From: Paenibacillus sp. FSL H7-0737
GTDB lineage: Bacteria; Bacillota; Bacilli; Paenibacillales; Paenibacillaceae
Direction of reading: 5' to 3'
DNA: 64,000 nt
Assembly: GCF_000758545.1 (NCBI RefSeq)
Contig: NZ_CP009279.1
Coordinates: 1,922,001 to 1,986,000 of the forward strand
Shown: piece by piece, positions 44,561 through 54,724 of the stretch
How positions within the stretch are numbered: position 1 is the first letter of the stretch
Layout: every line of letters begins with the position of its first letter
Notes under the pieces: model-generated
The model's input: only the letters and a program-made list of their open reading frames with translations
The model's database searches: none
Told to the model about the DNA's origin: nothing
Position numbers and translations under genes: made by a program

Positions 44561-45874
44561 ATGCAGCGACATCGCACGAGGGCCGCAGTACTGTCGACGA
44601 TTTTCATGGGATTGGGACAAATATATAACCGCCAATTCATCAAAGGAATCATGTTTTTAGTTGTAGAAGCCGCCGCTGTTTATTATTTTATTCAGAATCT
44701 TGCTACTGCTTTATGGGGTTTTGTCACACTAGGAGAGAACCCTAGCCGTTTGGTAAAAGTAAAAGGCATCGCTAAGATGGTAGCTGGGGATCACTCGATT
44801 TATATTTTGATTCAAAGCTTGATCACCATTCTAATGCTTATCATCATAATCCTCGCTTGGTATTTGAACATTAAAGATGCTTATAAGACTGGAGAGAAAC
44901 GCGAAAACGGTCTTCAGGCAAACACCTTTAAACAAAGTGTTCGCTATATACTGGATTATAAGTTCGCTCAGACGTTCTTGGTCTTGCCGGGTATTGGTGT
45001 TCTATTCTTTACGATCATGCCAATCATCTTCATGATCCTGCTAGCGTTTACGAACTATTCCGCACCTGATCATCTTCCACCCGCTAAATTGGTTGACTGG
45101 GTTGGATTTCAGACCTTCCGAAATTTATTAGTTCTCAAAACATGGAGCCACACCTTTTATGGTGTATTAACATGGACGATTATATGGGCAGTTCTTTCAA
45201 CGATTACTACATATTTCGGAGGACTATTGGTAGCCTTATTGGTGAGCCAAAAAGGTATTCGTTTCAAAGGAATGTGGAGAGTTATTCTGATTGTGCCTTA
45301 CGCAGTACCTCAGTTAATCTCTTTGCTGCTCATGCGCAATTTATTTAACGGTCAATTCGGTCCGATCAACCAATACCTTGGGTATTTTGGAATGGGCGGA
45401 TTACCATGGCTGACAGATCCATTCTGGGCTAAGGTTACCGTAATTATTGTTAACATGTGGGTTGGTATTCCAGTCTCGATGTTACTTATCATGGGCGTAC
45501 TGACTACAATCCCTCGGGATATGTATGAAGCCGCTGAGGTAGATGGAGCATCAGGTTATCAGAAGTTCCGTATTGTTACGCTACCGATGGTATTGTTCTC
45601 CACAGCGCCTACTTTAATTACGCAATTCGCAGGTAACATTAACAACTTTAATGCGATCTTCCTATTAACAGGTGGTAGTCCTGTAAATGGTGATTATCAA
45701 TATGCCGGTTCCACTGACTTGCTAGTAACCTGGCTATACAAATTAACACTTGATCAGAATAAAAACAACATGGCTTCGGCAATAGGGATTATTATCTTTA
45801 TCATTGTTGCATCATTCTCCCTGTACAATTACCGCCGGACGAAATCATTCAAAGAGGAGGATATGATCCAATGA
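44561..45874 (+). CDS. malF: Maltodextrin ABC transporter permease MalF
   Basis: The 437-residue protein has an N-terminal two-helix region (about 10-35 and 75-105), then a standard permease core of six helices from about 140. The EAA loop EAAEVDGASGYQKFRIVTLPM, near residue 325, contacts the ATPase. It forms the channel with MalG. The stop codon overlaps malG by four bases (ATGA). GAGAGGAG precedes the ATG. Confidence 0.93.
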   Translation: MQRHRTRAAVLSTIFMGLGQIYNRQFIKGIMFLVVEAAAVYYFIQNLATALWGFVTLGENPSRLVKVKGIAKMVAGDHSIYILIQSLITILMLIIIILAWYLNIKDAYKTGEKRENGLQANTFKQSVRYILDYKFAQTFLVLPGIGVLFFTIMPIIFMILLAFTNYSAPDHLPPAKLVDWVGFQTFRNLLVLKTWSHTFYGVLTWTIIWAVLSTITTYFGGLLVALLVSQKGIRFKGMWRVILIVPYAVPQLISLLLMRNLFNGQFGPINQYLGYFGMGGLPWLTDPFWAKVTVIIVNMWVGIPVSMLLIMGVLTTIPRDMYEAAEVDGASGYQKFRIVTLPMVLFSTAPTLITQFAGNINNFNAIFLLTGGSPVNGDYQYAGSTDLLVTWLYKLTLDQNKNNMASAIGIIIFIIVASFSLYNYRRTKSFKEEDMIQ

Positions 45875-46713
45875 GCAGAAAGATCGCGAACTTTATTCGC
45901 TTAAGTGGTAGTTACATCATCTTGATTGCTTTGTCGATTGCGGCACTCTATCCGGCCCTCTGGATTCTATTTGCTTCCTTCCGACCTGGTAAATCACTGT
46001 ACAGTAAAACGTTTATCCCTGAGCAATTCACCTTCGATCACTACAGAGAATTGTTCACATCACCGAGCTATATGTTTGGAACTTGGTATGCGAATACATT
46101 GAAGATAGCCGTATTCTCCATGCTTATCGGTGTAGTTCTTACCTTGTTAACCAGTTACGCTGTATCCAGATTCCGGTTTAAAGCGCGTAAAACAGCGTTA
46201 TCGACCGTTCTGATTCTTGGTATGTTCCCTGGTTTTATGAGTATGATTGCCATTTATATGCTCCTTAAGGAGTTTAATTTGCTGGATACACATATTGCCT
46301 TGATTATTGTTTATGCGGCTGGGGCGCCGCTCGGGGGAACATTTATCGCCAAAGGCTTCCTCGACACGATTCCTCGTTCTTTGGATGAGGCGGCTCGAAT
46401 AGACGGGGCGAGTAATTTCGGGATATTTATGCGAGTTATTCTTCCCTTGTCACGTCCTATGATCACTTACATGGCACTGACTCAATTTGTCGGACCTTGG
46501 GTGGATTTCATTTTTGCCAGACTTATTTTGCGGACGAAGGAGAACTGGACCGTAGCAGTCGGAATGTGGGATATGGTTAACTCGAACCAAAACACTAACT
46601 TTACTTTGTTCTCTGCCGGTGCTGTTCTGATCTCTATTCCAATTATGATTTTGTTTGTATTCTTGCAACGTCTGCTTGTTGATGGATTGACTGCAGGAGC
46701 TAGTAAGGGGTAA
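45871..46713 (+). CDS. malG: Maltodextrin ABC transporter permease MalG
   Basis: The 280-residue permease has six helices and the EAA motif EAARIDGASNFGIFMRVILPL. The start overlaps the malF stop by four bases, and GAGGAGG lies inside malF. No ATP-binding gene follows, so a shared MsmX-type ATPase encoded elsewhere must energise the importer, as is common in Bacilli (established for B. subtilis MdxEFG). Confidence 0.93.
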   Translation: MSRKIANFIRLSGSYIILIALSIAALYPALWILFASFRPGKSLYSKTFIPEQFTFDHYRELFTSPSYMFGTWYANTLKIAVFSMLIGVVLTLLTSYAVSRFRFKARKTALSTVLILGMFPGFMSMIAIYMLLKEFNLLDTHIALIIVYAAGAPLGGTFIAKGFLDTIPRSLDEAARIDGASNFGIFMRVILPLSRPMITYMALTQFVGPWVDFIFARLILRTKENWTVAVGMWDMVNSNQNTNFTLFSAGAVLISIPIMILFVFLQRLLVDGLTAGASKG

Positions 46714-46742
46714 CAATTTCGCTTCATACTACAGAATGAACT

Positions 46743-46784
46743 GGGTACAGCCTTTGTACAGAAATGCAAGGCTGTACCCTTTTT
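46743..46784 (+). terminator. Terminator of malEFG
   Basis: GGGTACAGCCTT and AAGGCTGTACCC form a 12-bp stem followed by five T, 30 bases after malG. Confidence 0.9.
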
Positions 46785-46805
46785 CCATCATAGGGAGTGA
46801 ACTTA

Positions 46806-48860
46806 ATGAAAAAGCTATGGACCCTACAGTTTAGATCAGTTGGGATAAAATTGTTCGTTATTCTTTTCAGCTCCATAGTGCTCTTATCCTCTGTTCTAGG
46901 ATTGACTTCATATTTTGCTGCCAAAGATATCATTACAGATGAGGTTGCCGCGGCCTCCTCACAGTCTATAGTTCAAGCAGCGGACAAGCTGGATTTTGTT
47001 CTAACCGAATATGAAGCGCTCTCAAGGCAATTTGCACTCGACTCCGCATTAAAAGGTGACTTGGAAAAAATAAATAGTGGAGAACTTACAACGGTAGCCA
47101 AAGTCGCTGCAGAAGATCGGATTCGTAGAAAGCTAGACTTAGTTAAAGGATCAGATGAGCGGATGTATGGCGTCAGACTGGTATCTAAGAGCTTGGAAGA
47201 AACAGAATCGTATAAATCTGCCGGTGTTAGTGGCCTTCGTAGTGATGAAGGTATTGCTGAAAGATTGAAACAAATTGCAGATGCTAAAGGAGAGCCAGTA
47301 TGGTTTCCAGTTCGTGAGAAGGGCTTCTTTGATGCTTATACAGAGCCATCTTTAACTATGGGGAGATTGCTTCGGAATCTATTACATCCTGAAGCGGAGT
47401 ACTACATGCTGATCGAAGTTAAAGGGAAGGCCTTGACCGAAATGCTGTCTAATCTTCAGATTGGAATGACCGGTGAGATTCGAATTTTGAACACAGATGG
47501 TAACATTGTTTATGGTGCGGATAATGCTAAACTGGGTCAACTCTCTTACATAAAAGTATCAGAAGAGCAAGATGTGGAAAAGAAACATTCCTTTACAGCA
47601 GCCGATGAGAACGGAAGTCCTCAGCTTGTCGTTTATCAACCTTTAACGACTGCAAAGTGGACGCTCATGGGGTATGCGCCAGTTAGTGATTTTACGAAGT
47701 CAGCGGACAAGCTCCTTTATATTACGTTCTCTGTTGTGCTTGCAGCTGCCGTGATAGCCCTGTTAATTGGCTATGTCCTTGTTCGTTTGGTTGGGCGTCC
47801 ACTAGGTAAACTGGCAACCTTAATGGAAGAAGGTGAGCGAGGAAACCTTCGTGTACGAACGAATTTTAAGGGTAAGGATGAGATTGGTCGGCTCGGGCAT
47901 AGCTTTAACAAAATGATGGAGCAAATTTCTCTGCTTGCAAGCCAGAGTGAAATGTCAGCAGATGAAGTGCTTGGTACTTCAGAACAATTAGTCAAAGCGT
48001 CAGGTACAACATCACTTCATGCCAGAGAGGTTGCATCTGCTACGGGTGAGATTGCACTTGGAGCAGCAAGCCTTGCTGTCGAAGCAGAAAAAAGCCATGC
48101 TAATGTCGAAATCATTGGCAGTAAGATGAGTGAAGTAACTGAACTAAATACAGTAATGGACGCTTCGGCGGAGCGAGTGATTGAGGTTAGTGATCAGGGG
48201 ACAGAGTTGATGAAGCTGCTAGTAGAGCAGAGTGAATCTACTGTGGAGATGTTCAATCGAATACAAGAGAACTCCAATAAGCTAAGAGAGAGTACTCATT
48301 TAATTCGTAGTATTCTTAGTCCTATGATTGCCGTAAATAAGCAGACCAATATTTTGGCGCTAAATGCCACTATAGAGGCGGTAAGAGCCGGTGCAGCAGG
48401 CAGAGGCTTTATAGTGATTGCTGATGAAATCAGACAGCTTGCTAACCAATCGAATGATTCGATCCAATCGGTCTCCAAGATTACGGAAGAGATTGGTCTA
48501 CACATTGAGAATACGGTTAAAGATATCAATGAGACCGCTCCGAAGTTCCGTGAACAGATTTCTTCTGTACGAGAGTCGTCAACGATCTTTGCAAGTGTCA
48601 AAGAGGAAATGGAGCACTTCATGGGGCATCTTAGTGAATCCTCTGCTTCTATTCATGAACTGATAGAGTTTCAGCGTCAATTAGGTGAATCCATGGCGAG
48701 TGTCAGTTCTATTGTGCAGCAGACGACGGCTTCGACGCAGGAGGTAGCTTCTATGTCTTCACAGCAATTTACTGTAAGTGAGGAGCTAGTTTCCTTATCT
48801 CAAAAGCTGGAGAGCTTAGCAGCAGATCTTAAGGAATCTATGGTTTCTTTTCAAGTATGA
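46806..48860 (+). CDS. Methyl-accepting chemotaxis protein
   Basis: The 684-residue receptor has a first membrane helix (about 14-38), an extracellular sensory region of about 260 residues, a second helix (about 300-322), a HAMP domain (about 323-375) and a cytoplasmic signalling domain. The signalling tip reads [35 protein letters not shown]. The highly conserved EAARAGE is EAVRAGA here. AGGGAG precedes the ATG at 46806. It follows the malEFG terminator directly, so a role in taxis toward maltodextrins, perhaps through MalE, is a reasonable guess but not shown. Confidence 0.9.
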   Translation: MKKLWTLQFRSVGIKLFVILFSSIVLLSSVLGLTSYFAAKDIITDEVAAASSQSIVQAADKLDFVLTEYEALSRQFALDSALKGDLEKINSGELTTVAKVAAEDRIRRKLDLVKGSDERMYGVRLVSKSLEETESYKSAGVSGLRSDEGIAERLKQIADAKGEPVWFPVREKGFFDAYTEPSLTMGRLLRNLLHPEAEYYMLIEVKGKALTEMLSNLQIGMTGEIRILNTDGNIVYGADNAKLGQLSYIKVSEEQDVEKKHSFTAADENGSPQLVVYQPLTTAKWTLMGYAPVSDFTKSADKLLYITFSVVLAAAVIALLIGYVLVRLVGRPLGKLATLMEEGERGNLRVRTNFKGKDEIGRLGHSFNKMMEQISLLASQSEMSADEVLGTSEQLVKASGTTSLHAREVASATGEIALGAASLAVEAEKSHANVEIIGSKMSEVTELNTVMDASAERVIEVSDQGTELMKLLVEQSESTVEMFNRIQENSNKLRESTHLIRSILSPMIAVNKQTNILALNATIEAVRAGAAGRGFIVIADEIRQLANQSNDSIQSVSKITEEIGLHIENTVKDINETAPKFREQISSVRESSTIFASVKEEMEHFMGHLSESSASIHELIEFQRQLGESMASVSSIVQQTTASTQEVASMSSQQFTVSEELVSLSQKLESLAADLKESMVSFQV

Positions 48861-48888
48861 GAATTAAATCTTATTAGTAAAAACAATA

Positions 48889-48932
48889 AAACGAGCAACT
48901 CTCCTCTGTATTGGAGTTTTGCTCGTTTTTTT
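48889..48932 (+). terminator. Terminator of the chemoreceptor gene
   Basis: AAACGAGCAA pairs with TTGCTCGTTT around a loop that itself contains CTCC/GGAG, and T7 follows. Confidence 0.88.
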
Positions 48933-49026
48933 CTAATTTAATGACTTCAAGTAGCTCTTCTTGTCTTAGAAGTAGTTTGAGAGATACACTTGGGTTAACA
49001 TTTTAATAGAAGAAAGGAGTGATCGA

Positions 49027-49959
49027 TTGACGAATTTTCCTCTAAATCTTAGTGGGAGTCTTTTTCAGCAGGCATTAATTGAAAGAGATTATAGTCCTCA
49101 TTTTTTTGCTTACTATTATAAACAGTGGAACAACTACAGTATGTCTTACCATCAGCATAATTCAACCGAAATCATGTATTTGATCTCAGGAAGCTGTGTT
49201 GTGGATGTCCGTTCAAAAACAGGTGAAGAAGAGAGATTTAGGTTAAAGCGGGGAGAACTGATCATCCTCGATGCAAATGTACCGCACAGACTGATTGTCG
49301 AGGATGGGACGCCCTGCCGAATGCTGAATGTGGAGTTTGGATTTATGGACTATACAGGGGTTGCTCCATCTATCGGCAAGCTCGCTCGGAAAGAAGCGGC
49401 GCTTGCTGAATGGTTACAGGTTCCCTTTTCCAGTCTAGTCATGCCTGATCCGGAGGAAATTTATCATGTTCTAAAAGGACTTGTACTAGAGCTTGATCAA
49501 AGTGGCGGGAAAGGCGGAAGTATGGTCGACTTATTGTTCTGCGAGCTTCTGCTTCGATTATCTAGCTTGCGACAGGATCAGCTTCATGCCAGTCAACAGC
49601 CGTCACAGCTCTATGTGCGGCGCAGTATCGAATTCCTGCATCAGAATTACGACCAGAGTATTCAGGTTAAGGATATCGCTGCCGCGGTCAATCTGCATCC
49701 CGGATATCTGCACCGTATTTTTAAGTCACAGACAGGTAGGACACTCAGTGATTATTTGAATATGCTGCGAATGGAGAAAGCGAAGATGCTGCTGGGGCAG
49801 AGTGATATTCCGATTGCTGAAATTGCCGATTATGTAGGGGTTAGTAGCAGACAATATTTTCATCTCCTCTTCAAAAAATATACTGACAACACGCCCGTAG
49901 AATATCGCAATTCCATTGAGCGTCATTCTTGGAGTTATGAAGAGATGGATGTTCAATAG
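49027..49959 (+). CDS. AraC-family regulator with cupin sensor domain
   Basis: The 310-residue protein starts at TTG, chosen because GAAAGGAG is 7 bases upstream and the sequence reads on well from there. Residues about 35-130 form a cupin (SYHQHNSTEIMYLISG and LKRGELIILDANVPH). Two AraC helix-turn-helix motifs occupy about 205-300 (VKDIAAAVNLHPGYLHRIFK, IAEIADYVGVSSRQYFHLLFKK). It probably activates the adjacent GH4 gene when the sugar is present. Confidence 0.9.
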   Translation: MTNFPLNLSGSLFQQALIERDYSPHFFAYYYKQWNNYSMSYHQHNSTEIMYLISGSCVVDVRSKTGEEERFRLKRGELIILDANVPHRLIVEDGTPCRMLNVEFGFMDYTGVAPSIGKLARKEAALAEWLQVPFSSLVMPDPEEIYHVLKGLVLELDQSGGKGGSMVDLLFCELLLRLSSLRQDQLHASQQPSQLYVRRSIEFLHQNYDQSIQVKDIAAAVNLHPGYLHRIFKSQTGRTLSDYLNMLRMEKAKMLLGQSDIPIAEIADYVGVSSRQYFHLLFKKYTDNTPVEYRNSIERHSWSYEEMDVQ

Positions 49960-49973
49960 ATAAGTTAGGATTT

Positions 49974-50003
49974 TTGACACCTTCCTTCAAAAGAGGTCAT
50001 GAT
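49974..50003 (+). promoter_or_regulatory. Possible promoter of the GH4 gene
   Basis: TTGACA at 49974-49979 is followed after 18 bases by CATGAT. A second -10-like TACAAT is at 50033. The promoter architecture is not certain. Confidence 0.35.
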
Positions 50004-50077
50004 ATTGGTTACGCTTTCCCTAGCGCCCTTGCTACAATGGACAGGAACAATCAATTCATTACCGGAGGATGATAAGG

Positions 50078-51583
50078 ATGTCATTTAAAGTGTCTTTTAT
50101 AGGGGCAGGCAGCATTGGATTTACCCGTGGATTGTTGCGGGACTTACTAACCGTGCCGGAATTTAATAATATTGAAGTCTCATTTATGGATATTAATAGC
50201 CACAACTTGGAGATGGTTACCGAGCTGTGCCAACGTGATATTAAAGAGAATGGATTAAATATTCAAATCCAGGCAACGACGGATCGAAGAGAAGCCTTGA
50301 AGGATGCGAAGTACGTATTTTGTACTATTCGTATGGGTGGACTGGAAGCATTTGCTACAGATGTGGATATTCCATTGAAATACGGAGTCGATCAGTGCGT
50401 AGGGGATACCCTTTGTGCAGGAGGCATCATGTATGGTCAGCGCGGGATTGCGGAAATGCTGAATATTTGCCGTGATATTAGGGAAATGGCTGCGCCGGAT
50501 GTACTCCTACTTAACTATTCGAACCCTATGGCTATGCTGACTTGGGCATGCAACAAATACGGTGGTGTACGGACGATTGGTCTGTGTCATGGGGTGCAGC
50601 ATGGGCATGGACAAATTGCAGATGTGTATGGGCTGAAGAAGTCGGAAGTCGATATTATTTGTGCGGGTATCAATCACCAGACTTGGTATATTTCGGCGAG
50701 TCATAAGGGCAAAGATTTGACCGAAGGTCTTTTAGAAGCTTTTGAGAGTCATCCAGAATTCAGCCGCACAGAAAAAGTTCGGATCGACATGCTGCGACGC
50801 TTTGGATATTACAGTACAGAATCCAATGGTCACCTAAGTGAATATGTGCCATGGTATCGTAAACGCAGCGATGAAATTATGGATTGGATCGACCTGGGAA
50901 GCTGGATTAACGGTGAGACTGGTGGATATCTACGTGTCTGCACCGAAGGGCGGAATTGGTTCGAAACGGATTTTCCAAATTGGATGAAGGACTCGGCATT
51001 GGAGTATACAGTGGAGAATCGCGGAGAAGAACATGGTTCGTTTATTATTGAAGGCTTGGAAACGGGCAGAGTGTATAGAGGTCACTTTAACACTGTGAAC
51101 AATGGCGTGATCTCTAATTTGCCAGATGATGCGATCATCGAAGCACCAGGGTATGTGGATCGGAACGGTATATCGATGCCGCTTGTGGGTGAATTGCCTT
51201 TAGGAGCAGCCGCAGTGTGCAACGTTAGTATCTCGGTGCAACGTTTAGCCGTCGAAGCTGCTGTGCACGGCGATGACAAGCTGCTACGTCAAGCATTTAT
51301 GATGGATCCGTTGGTAGGCGCCGTATGTAACCCGAAAGAAATCTGGCAGATGGTCGATGAGATGCTCGTAGCTGGGGCGCAGTGGCTGCCACAATATAGC
51401 GAGGCCATTGCAAAAGCGAAGGAACGCTTAGCTTCAGGAGATCTTATTCCAACGAATGCCAACAATGAAGGCGCAGCCCGCCTGAAGGTAAAGACGGTGG
51501 ACGAGATGATGGAGGACCGGGAAGCAGCGAATAGAAATGCGGGTGAATCTGATAAAGGCAAGGATAGAGAGAAGGTACAATAG
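50078..51583 (+). CDS. melA: GH4 alpha-galactosidase-type glycosidase
   Basis: The 501-residue protein has the GH4 NAD+-binding motif SFIGAGSIGFTRG at its start, NYSNPMAML, and metal ligands C170 in GLCHGVQHG and H200 in GINHQTW. GH4 enzymes use NAD+ and Mn2+ to hydrolyse glycosides by an oxidation-elimination route. This LCHG/GINH pattern is of the alpha-galactosidase/alpha-glucuronidase branch; melibiose-type alpha-galactoside is the likely substrate. The ATG at 50078 is preferred because GGAGG at 50064-50068 directly abuts an earlier ATG at 50069. The C terminus is a charged tail of about 30 residues. No signal peptide. Confidence 0.87.
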   Translation: MSFKVSFIGAGSIGFTRGLLRDLLTVPEFNNIEVSFMDINSHNLEMVTELCQRDIKENGLNIQIQATTDRREALKDAKYVFCTIRMGGLEAFATDVDIPLKYGVDQCVGDTLCAGGIMYGQRGIAEMLNICRDIREMAAPDVLLLNYSNPMAMLTWACNKYGGVRTIGLCHGVQHGHGQIADVYGLKKSEVDIICAGINHQTWYISASHKGKDLTEGLLEAFESHPEFSRTEKVRIDMLRRFGYYSTESNGHLSEYVPWYRKRSDEIMDWIDLGSWINGETGGYLRVCTEGRNWFETDFPNWMKDSALEYTVENRGEEHGSFIIEGLETGRVYRGHFNTVNNGVISNLPDDAIIEAPGYVDRNGISMPLVGELPLGAAAVCNVSISVQRLAVEAAVHGDDKLLRQAFMMDPLVGAVCNPKEIWQMVDEMLVAGAQWLPQYSEAIAKAKERLASGDLIPTNANNEGAARLKVKTVDEMMEDREAANRNAGESDKGKDREKVQ

Positions 51584-51688
51584 GCAGTAGAGTTTAAAGC
51601 TCACTTGGAATATGACTCTTGCCATCTATTTTCTAAGAGGTAATTAAAGTATTGTGGAACGGTTTAGGACAGTTGAATAGATTTCAAT

Positions 51689-51730
51689 AAAAAAACCTCC
51701 CCTACCAAGCTCTGGAATGGAGGTTTTTTT
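51689..51730. terminator. Bidirectional terminator between the GH4 gene and yhbH
   Basis: AAAAAACCTCC pairs with GGAGGTTTTTTT around an 18-base loop, with A and T runs suited to both convergent transcripts. Confidence 0.88.
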
Positions 51731-51788
51731 ATATGGGTAGGACAATAAAAAAGGTAGTCTAGCTGTGGGCTATAATCAAACGTAGGAA

Positions 51789-52961
51789 TTATGAATTAAC
51801 AGTGCCCTTTTGACTGAAGAAGGTCTTTAGCGCCTGGTACACTTCTTTTTTGTCTTTAATCACATAATGCATGAATTGCTCGTGCTTCAGATGACGATAA
51901 GCGGACATTAGTGTGCTGCTGCGGTTGTACTGATTCACTTCCCCGTAACCAAACATATTGCTTCGTTTTAACAGTTCTCCAATTAGCTTCACACAACGTT
52001 CGTTGTCGGAGGTGAGGTTATCGCCATCAGAGAAGTGAAACGGATAAATGTTGTACTGCGCTGGCGGGTATCGGCTGTCGATAATCTCAATCGCTTTTTG
52101 ATAGGCTGAGGAACAGATGGTTCCTCCACTCTCTCCGCGAGTGAAGAAATCATGCTCGCTGACCTCTTTAGCCTCCGTATGGTGGGCGAGAAAGACAATC
52201 TCCACCTTCTCATACTGGCGGCGTAAAAAGCGGGTCATCCAGAAGAAGAAACTGCGAGCGCAGTATTTTTCAAAAGAACCCATCGAACCTGACGTATCCA
52301 TCATCGCAATAATGACCGCATTGGAGTGAGGCGTTCGAATGTCATCCCATGTTTTGTAGCGCAGATCATCAGGACTTATGCTGTGAATGCCGGGATTACC
52401 TCTGCTTGCATTACGCCGAAGGTTCTCCAGCAGGGTACGTTTCTTATCGATGTTGGACATCATGCCTTTTTTACGAATATCGTTGAAGATGATGGATTTA
52501 ACCTCGATCTCTTCCTTATTCTTTGGCTTCAGATGTGGCAACTCCATATCCTGAAACAAGATGTCCTCCAGATCCTCCAGATTGACCTCTGCTTCCACGG
52601 TGTCCTGACCGGGTTGATCGCCTGCTTTTTCCCCTTTGCCGGGCTGTGCCGACTGTGAATCCCGCCCAAGTACATCACCGACCTGACTTTCCCCGTCGCC
52701 CTGTCCTACATGCTTTTGCTTACGAAAGTTATAGATAATTCGATATTCATCCAGACTGCGAATCGGAACCTTTACAATCTGCTTACCGCCTGACAAAATA
52801 ATATTTTCTTCGGTCACGAGATCCGGCAAATTATCCTTGATAGCTTCTCTGACCTTTTGCTGATGACGTTCCTGATCCTGATGGCCTTTGCGATGAAGGG
52901 ACCAGTCTTCTTTTGAGACTACAAAGGAAAAGGGACCAGATGATTGCGACAGGATGACCAC
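51789..52961 (-). CDS. yhbH: Sporulation protein YhbH (DUF444, VWA-like)
   Basis: The protein of about 390 residues is colinear with YhbH. It has [22 protein letters not shown] near the start, [14 protein letters not shown], a variable acidic/Gln-rich linker at about 85-125, and a metal-site DTSGSMG in a von Willebrand A-like domain. In B. subtilis yhbH is transcribed by the mother-cell sigma-E and affects sporulation. The start is uncertain: GTG at 52961 directly abuts GGGAGG, whereas CTG at 52952 has 8 bases of spacing; no ATG is available. It is the last gene downstream of the DUF11 genes on the same strand, with a gap of 77 bases. Confidence 0.9.
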   Translation of the reverse strand: MVILSQSSGPFSFVVSKEDWSLHRKGHQDQERHQQKVREAIKDNLPDLVTEENIILSGGKQIVKVPIRSLDEYRIIYNFRKQKHVGQGDGESQVGDVLGRDSQSAQPGKGEKAGDQPGQDTVEAEVNLEDLEDILFQDMELPHLKPKNKEEIEVKSIIFNDIRKKGMMSNIDKKRTLLENLRRNASRGNPGIHSISPDDLRYKTWDDIRTPHSNAVIIAMMDTSGSMGSFEKYCARSFFFWMTRFLRRQYEKVEIVFLAHHTEAKEVSEHDFFTRGESGGTICSSAYQKAIEIIDSRYPPAQYNIYPFHFSDGDNLTSDNERCVKLIGELLKRSNMFGYGEVNQYNRSSTLMSAYRHLKHEQFMHYVIKDKKEVYQALKTFFSQKGTVNS

Positions 52962-53038
52962 CTCCCATGGGATATAAATATTTATGTTTTGGGGTTGTAA
53001 CTAAAGTATATTCATGGGGATGGGGGATATGTGATTTC

Positions 53039-54724
53039 TTATTCACTGATCTCTTCCACGGTCAATATATAACTGTTCGACTGGCTCTCGCCAGTGTATT
53101 CACGTCCATCCAGATTGAAGAAGTATGGAGCGGTTACTAAGCCTTTAAGAAAACGACCCAGTACATGTTCACTAACCCTGACAAAATAATGGATGTTTAC
53201 AGTGGCAGCAGCTTTGACTGTCCCTAGCGACAAGATACCGTTAAATGAAGATTGTGGATTTGGAATCCCATCAATCACAATGCTGCTAGGATCAATAAGA
53301 CATTCCTCCGGTGTGAGCCGATCAAGGGATACTTCTGCTGGCCAATTCCCACTATTCGTTAGGGAGATCCAGCATTGGACATGTTCTCCTTCTTCTACAA
53401 GGGTAGGCTTTGCATGAGTTTCGAGAGAAATGATAGGCAGGACTATTAAGGTAGTAACGATATTGGAACGAGAGGTTTGTCTTACTGTCCGTCCGTCCGG
53501 GAGCACAAAAGTATACTGAACACTGCCATGATTTTGGACAGCTGCGTGGGCATGAATGTTTATGGCTGCAGGAATGCTCACTTGAAAGACCACGACCGCT
53601 GAAGTTCCGCCTCTTAATGTGCCTAGCTGAATGCCATCAGCAGGACGGGCGCCTTTTTGCATCACTCCGTTTAAGAGAACACTATCCCATACGAAAAGAG
53701 TGCCCGAAGGGATAGCATCGGTCAGAACCGCATTTACGGCCAAGTTCCCGCTGTTGGTTACCGTTAGTTCATATCTTAGGTTGTCACCCGGAGCTGCTGT
53801 AACATGATCTACTCTCTTGCTGATGGTGACGCCTGCCAAAACAAGTGAGACAACGACGGTGTTACTCTCGGTTGTATTGGGATCGTCGTCGACGGTATAA
53901 GTGACAGCAGCACGGTTAGTCAGGTCCAAGGATGAGGGGATCTCTGTAACTCGAACGCGAAAGGTAATATCAATGCTTAGGTCTTTATCAAGTTGACCAA
54001 TTAATATTCCTTGCGTAGGCTCTGATTCTGGATAATAGACGCCACCTGCAATGACACTCCCTGGAATGAACACAGATCCGTTAGGAATAGAAATCGTTGC
54101 GATGATTTGGTTTAATAGGCTGTTACCTTCGTTCGTAAGCCGTAATGTATAGGTAATTACATCACCTATAAAAGAGGTCGGAGTGCTTGCAGACAACAAG
54201 GTAGAGAGCTGGTAGGAGCGTAAAGAAACTAGTACGGAATTAGAATATAAATCTCCGTTAACGATTCTTCCCTCGGGTGTGGCAAAAGAAAAACGGCCCA
54301 GTGCTTTATTTTGCAGCACTAGTGAAGAGGGAAGTGAAATGATAACCACTTGAAAGGCGATGCTCACTTGACTCTGCGGAGCAATAGAACCTAGCGGTAT
54401 GCCCGAAGACGGTGTAGCCCCTGGGAGAGGCACACCGTCTCTAAGCACGCTGTTGGAAATAAAGGATACACCCTCTGGAAGAATGTCATACACCGTTAGC
54501 AAAGCATCTGTGTTTCCATTATTAGAAGCTTTAATGGTATACACCAGAGTGTCACCTAAAGAGGCATGGAGTTTGTCTGTACTCTTCAGCAATGAAAGCA
54601 CGGGGCCCACGACCGGGGTGTTAACGGTATTGGAATAGACAATGCCGTCAACACCCGCTGCCGAGTTGAAGAGTACCATAGATTGATTGGTTACGACAGG
54701 TTGGGTACGTGAGCCGGGAATCAT
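53039..54724 (-). CDS. DUF11 repeat protein, C-terminal part split from the large gene
   Basis: The 561-residue frame starts inside a DUF11 repeat (after the strand ending in VVAL of the neighbour). It continues with the second half of that repeat (VTNQSMVLF, SNTVNTPV) and four more DUF11 units, such as TDKLHASLGDTLVYTIKASNNGN and VDHVTAAPGDNLRYELTVTNSGN. No ribosome binding site stands before the ATG. The ATG overlaps the stop of the upstream gene by four bases (ATGA), and the frame is -1 relative to it. It is probably the C-terminal portion of one protein, separated by a frame change, or alternatively produced by termination-reinitiation. No membrane anchor or sortase motif is seen at the end. 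Confidence 0.75.
   Translation of the reverse strand: MIPGSRTQPVVTNQSMVLFNSAAGVDGIVYSNTVNTPVVGPVLSLLKSTDKLHASLGDTLVYTIKASNNGNTDALLTVYDILPEGVSFISNSVLRDGVPLPGATPSSGIPLGSIAPQSQVSIAFQVVIISLPSSLVLQNKALGRFSFATPEGRIVNGDLYSNSVLVSLRSYQLSTLLSASTPTSFIGDVITYTLRLTNEGNSLLNQIIATISIPNGSVFIPGSVIAGGVYYPESEPTQGILIGQLDKDLSIDITFRVRVTEIPSSLDLTNRAAVTYTVDDDPNTTESNTVVVSLVLAGVTISKRVDHVTAAPGDNLRYELTVTNSGNLAVNAVLTDAIPSGTLFVWDSVLLNGVMQKGARPADGIQLGTLRGGTSAVVVFQVSIPAAINIHAHAAVQNHGSVQYTFVLPDGRTVRQTSRSNIVTTLIVLPIISLETHAKPTLVEEGEHVQCWISLTNSGNWPAEVSLDRLTPEECLIDPSSIVIDGIPNPQSSFNGILSLGTVKAAATVNIHYFVRVSEHVLGRFLKGLVTAPYFFNLDGREYTGESQSNSYILTVEEISE

Noticed and set aside
52962-53038. Sigma-E promoter for yhbH (GAATATAC and CATAAATA)
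   Set aside because: The spacing of about 19 bases does not fit the sigma-E consensus.
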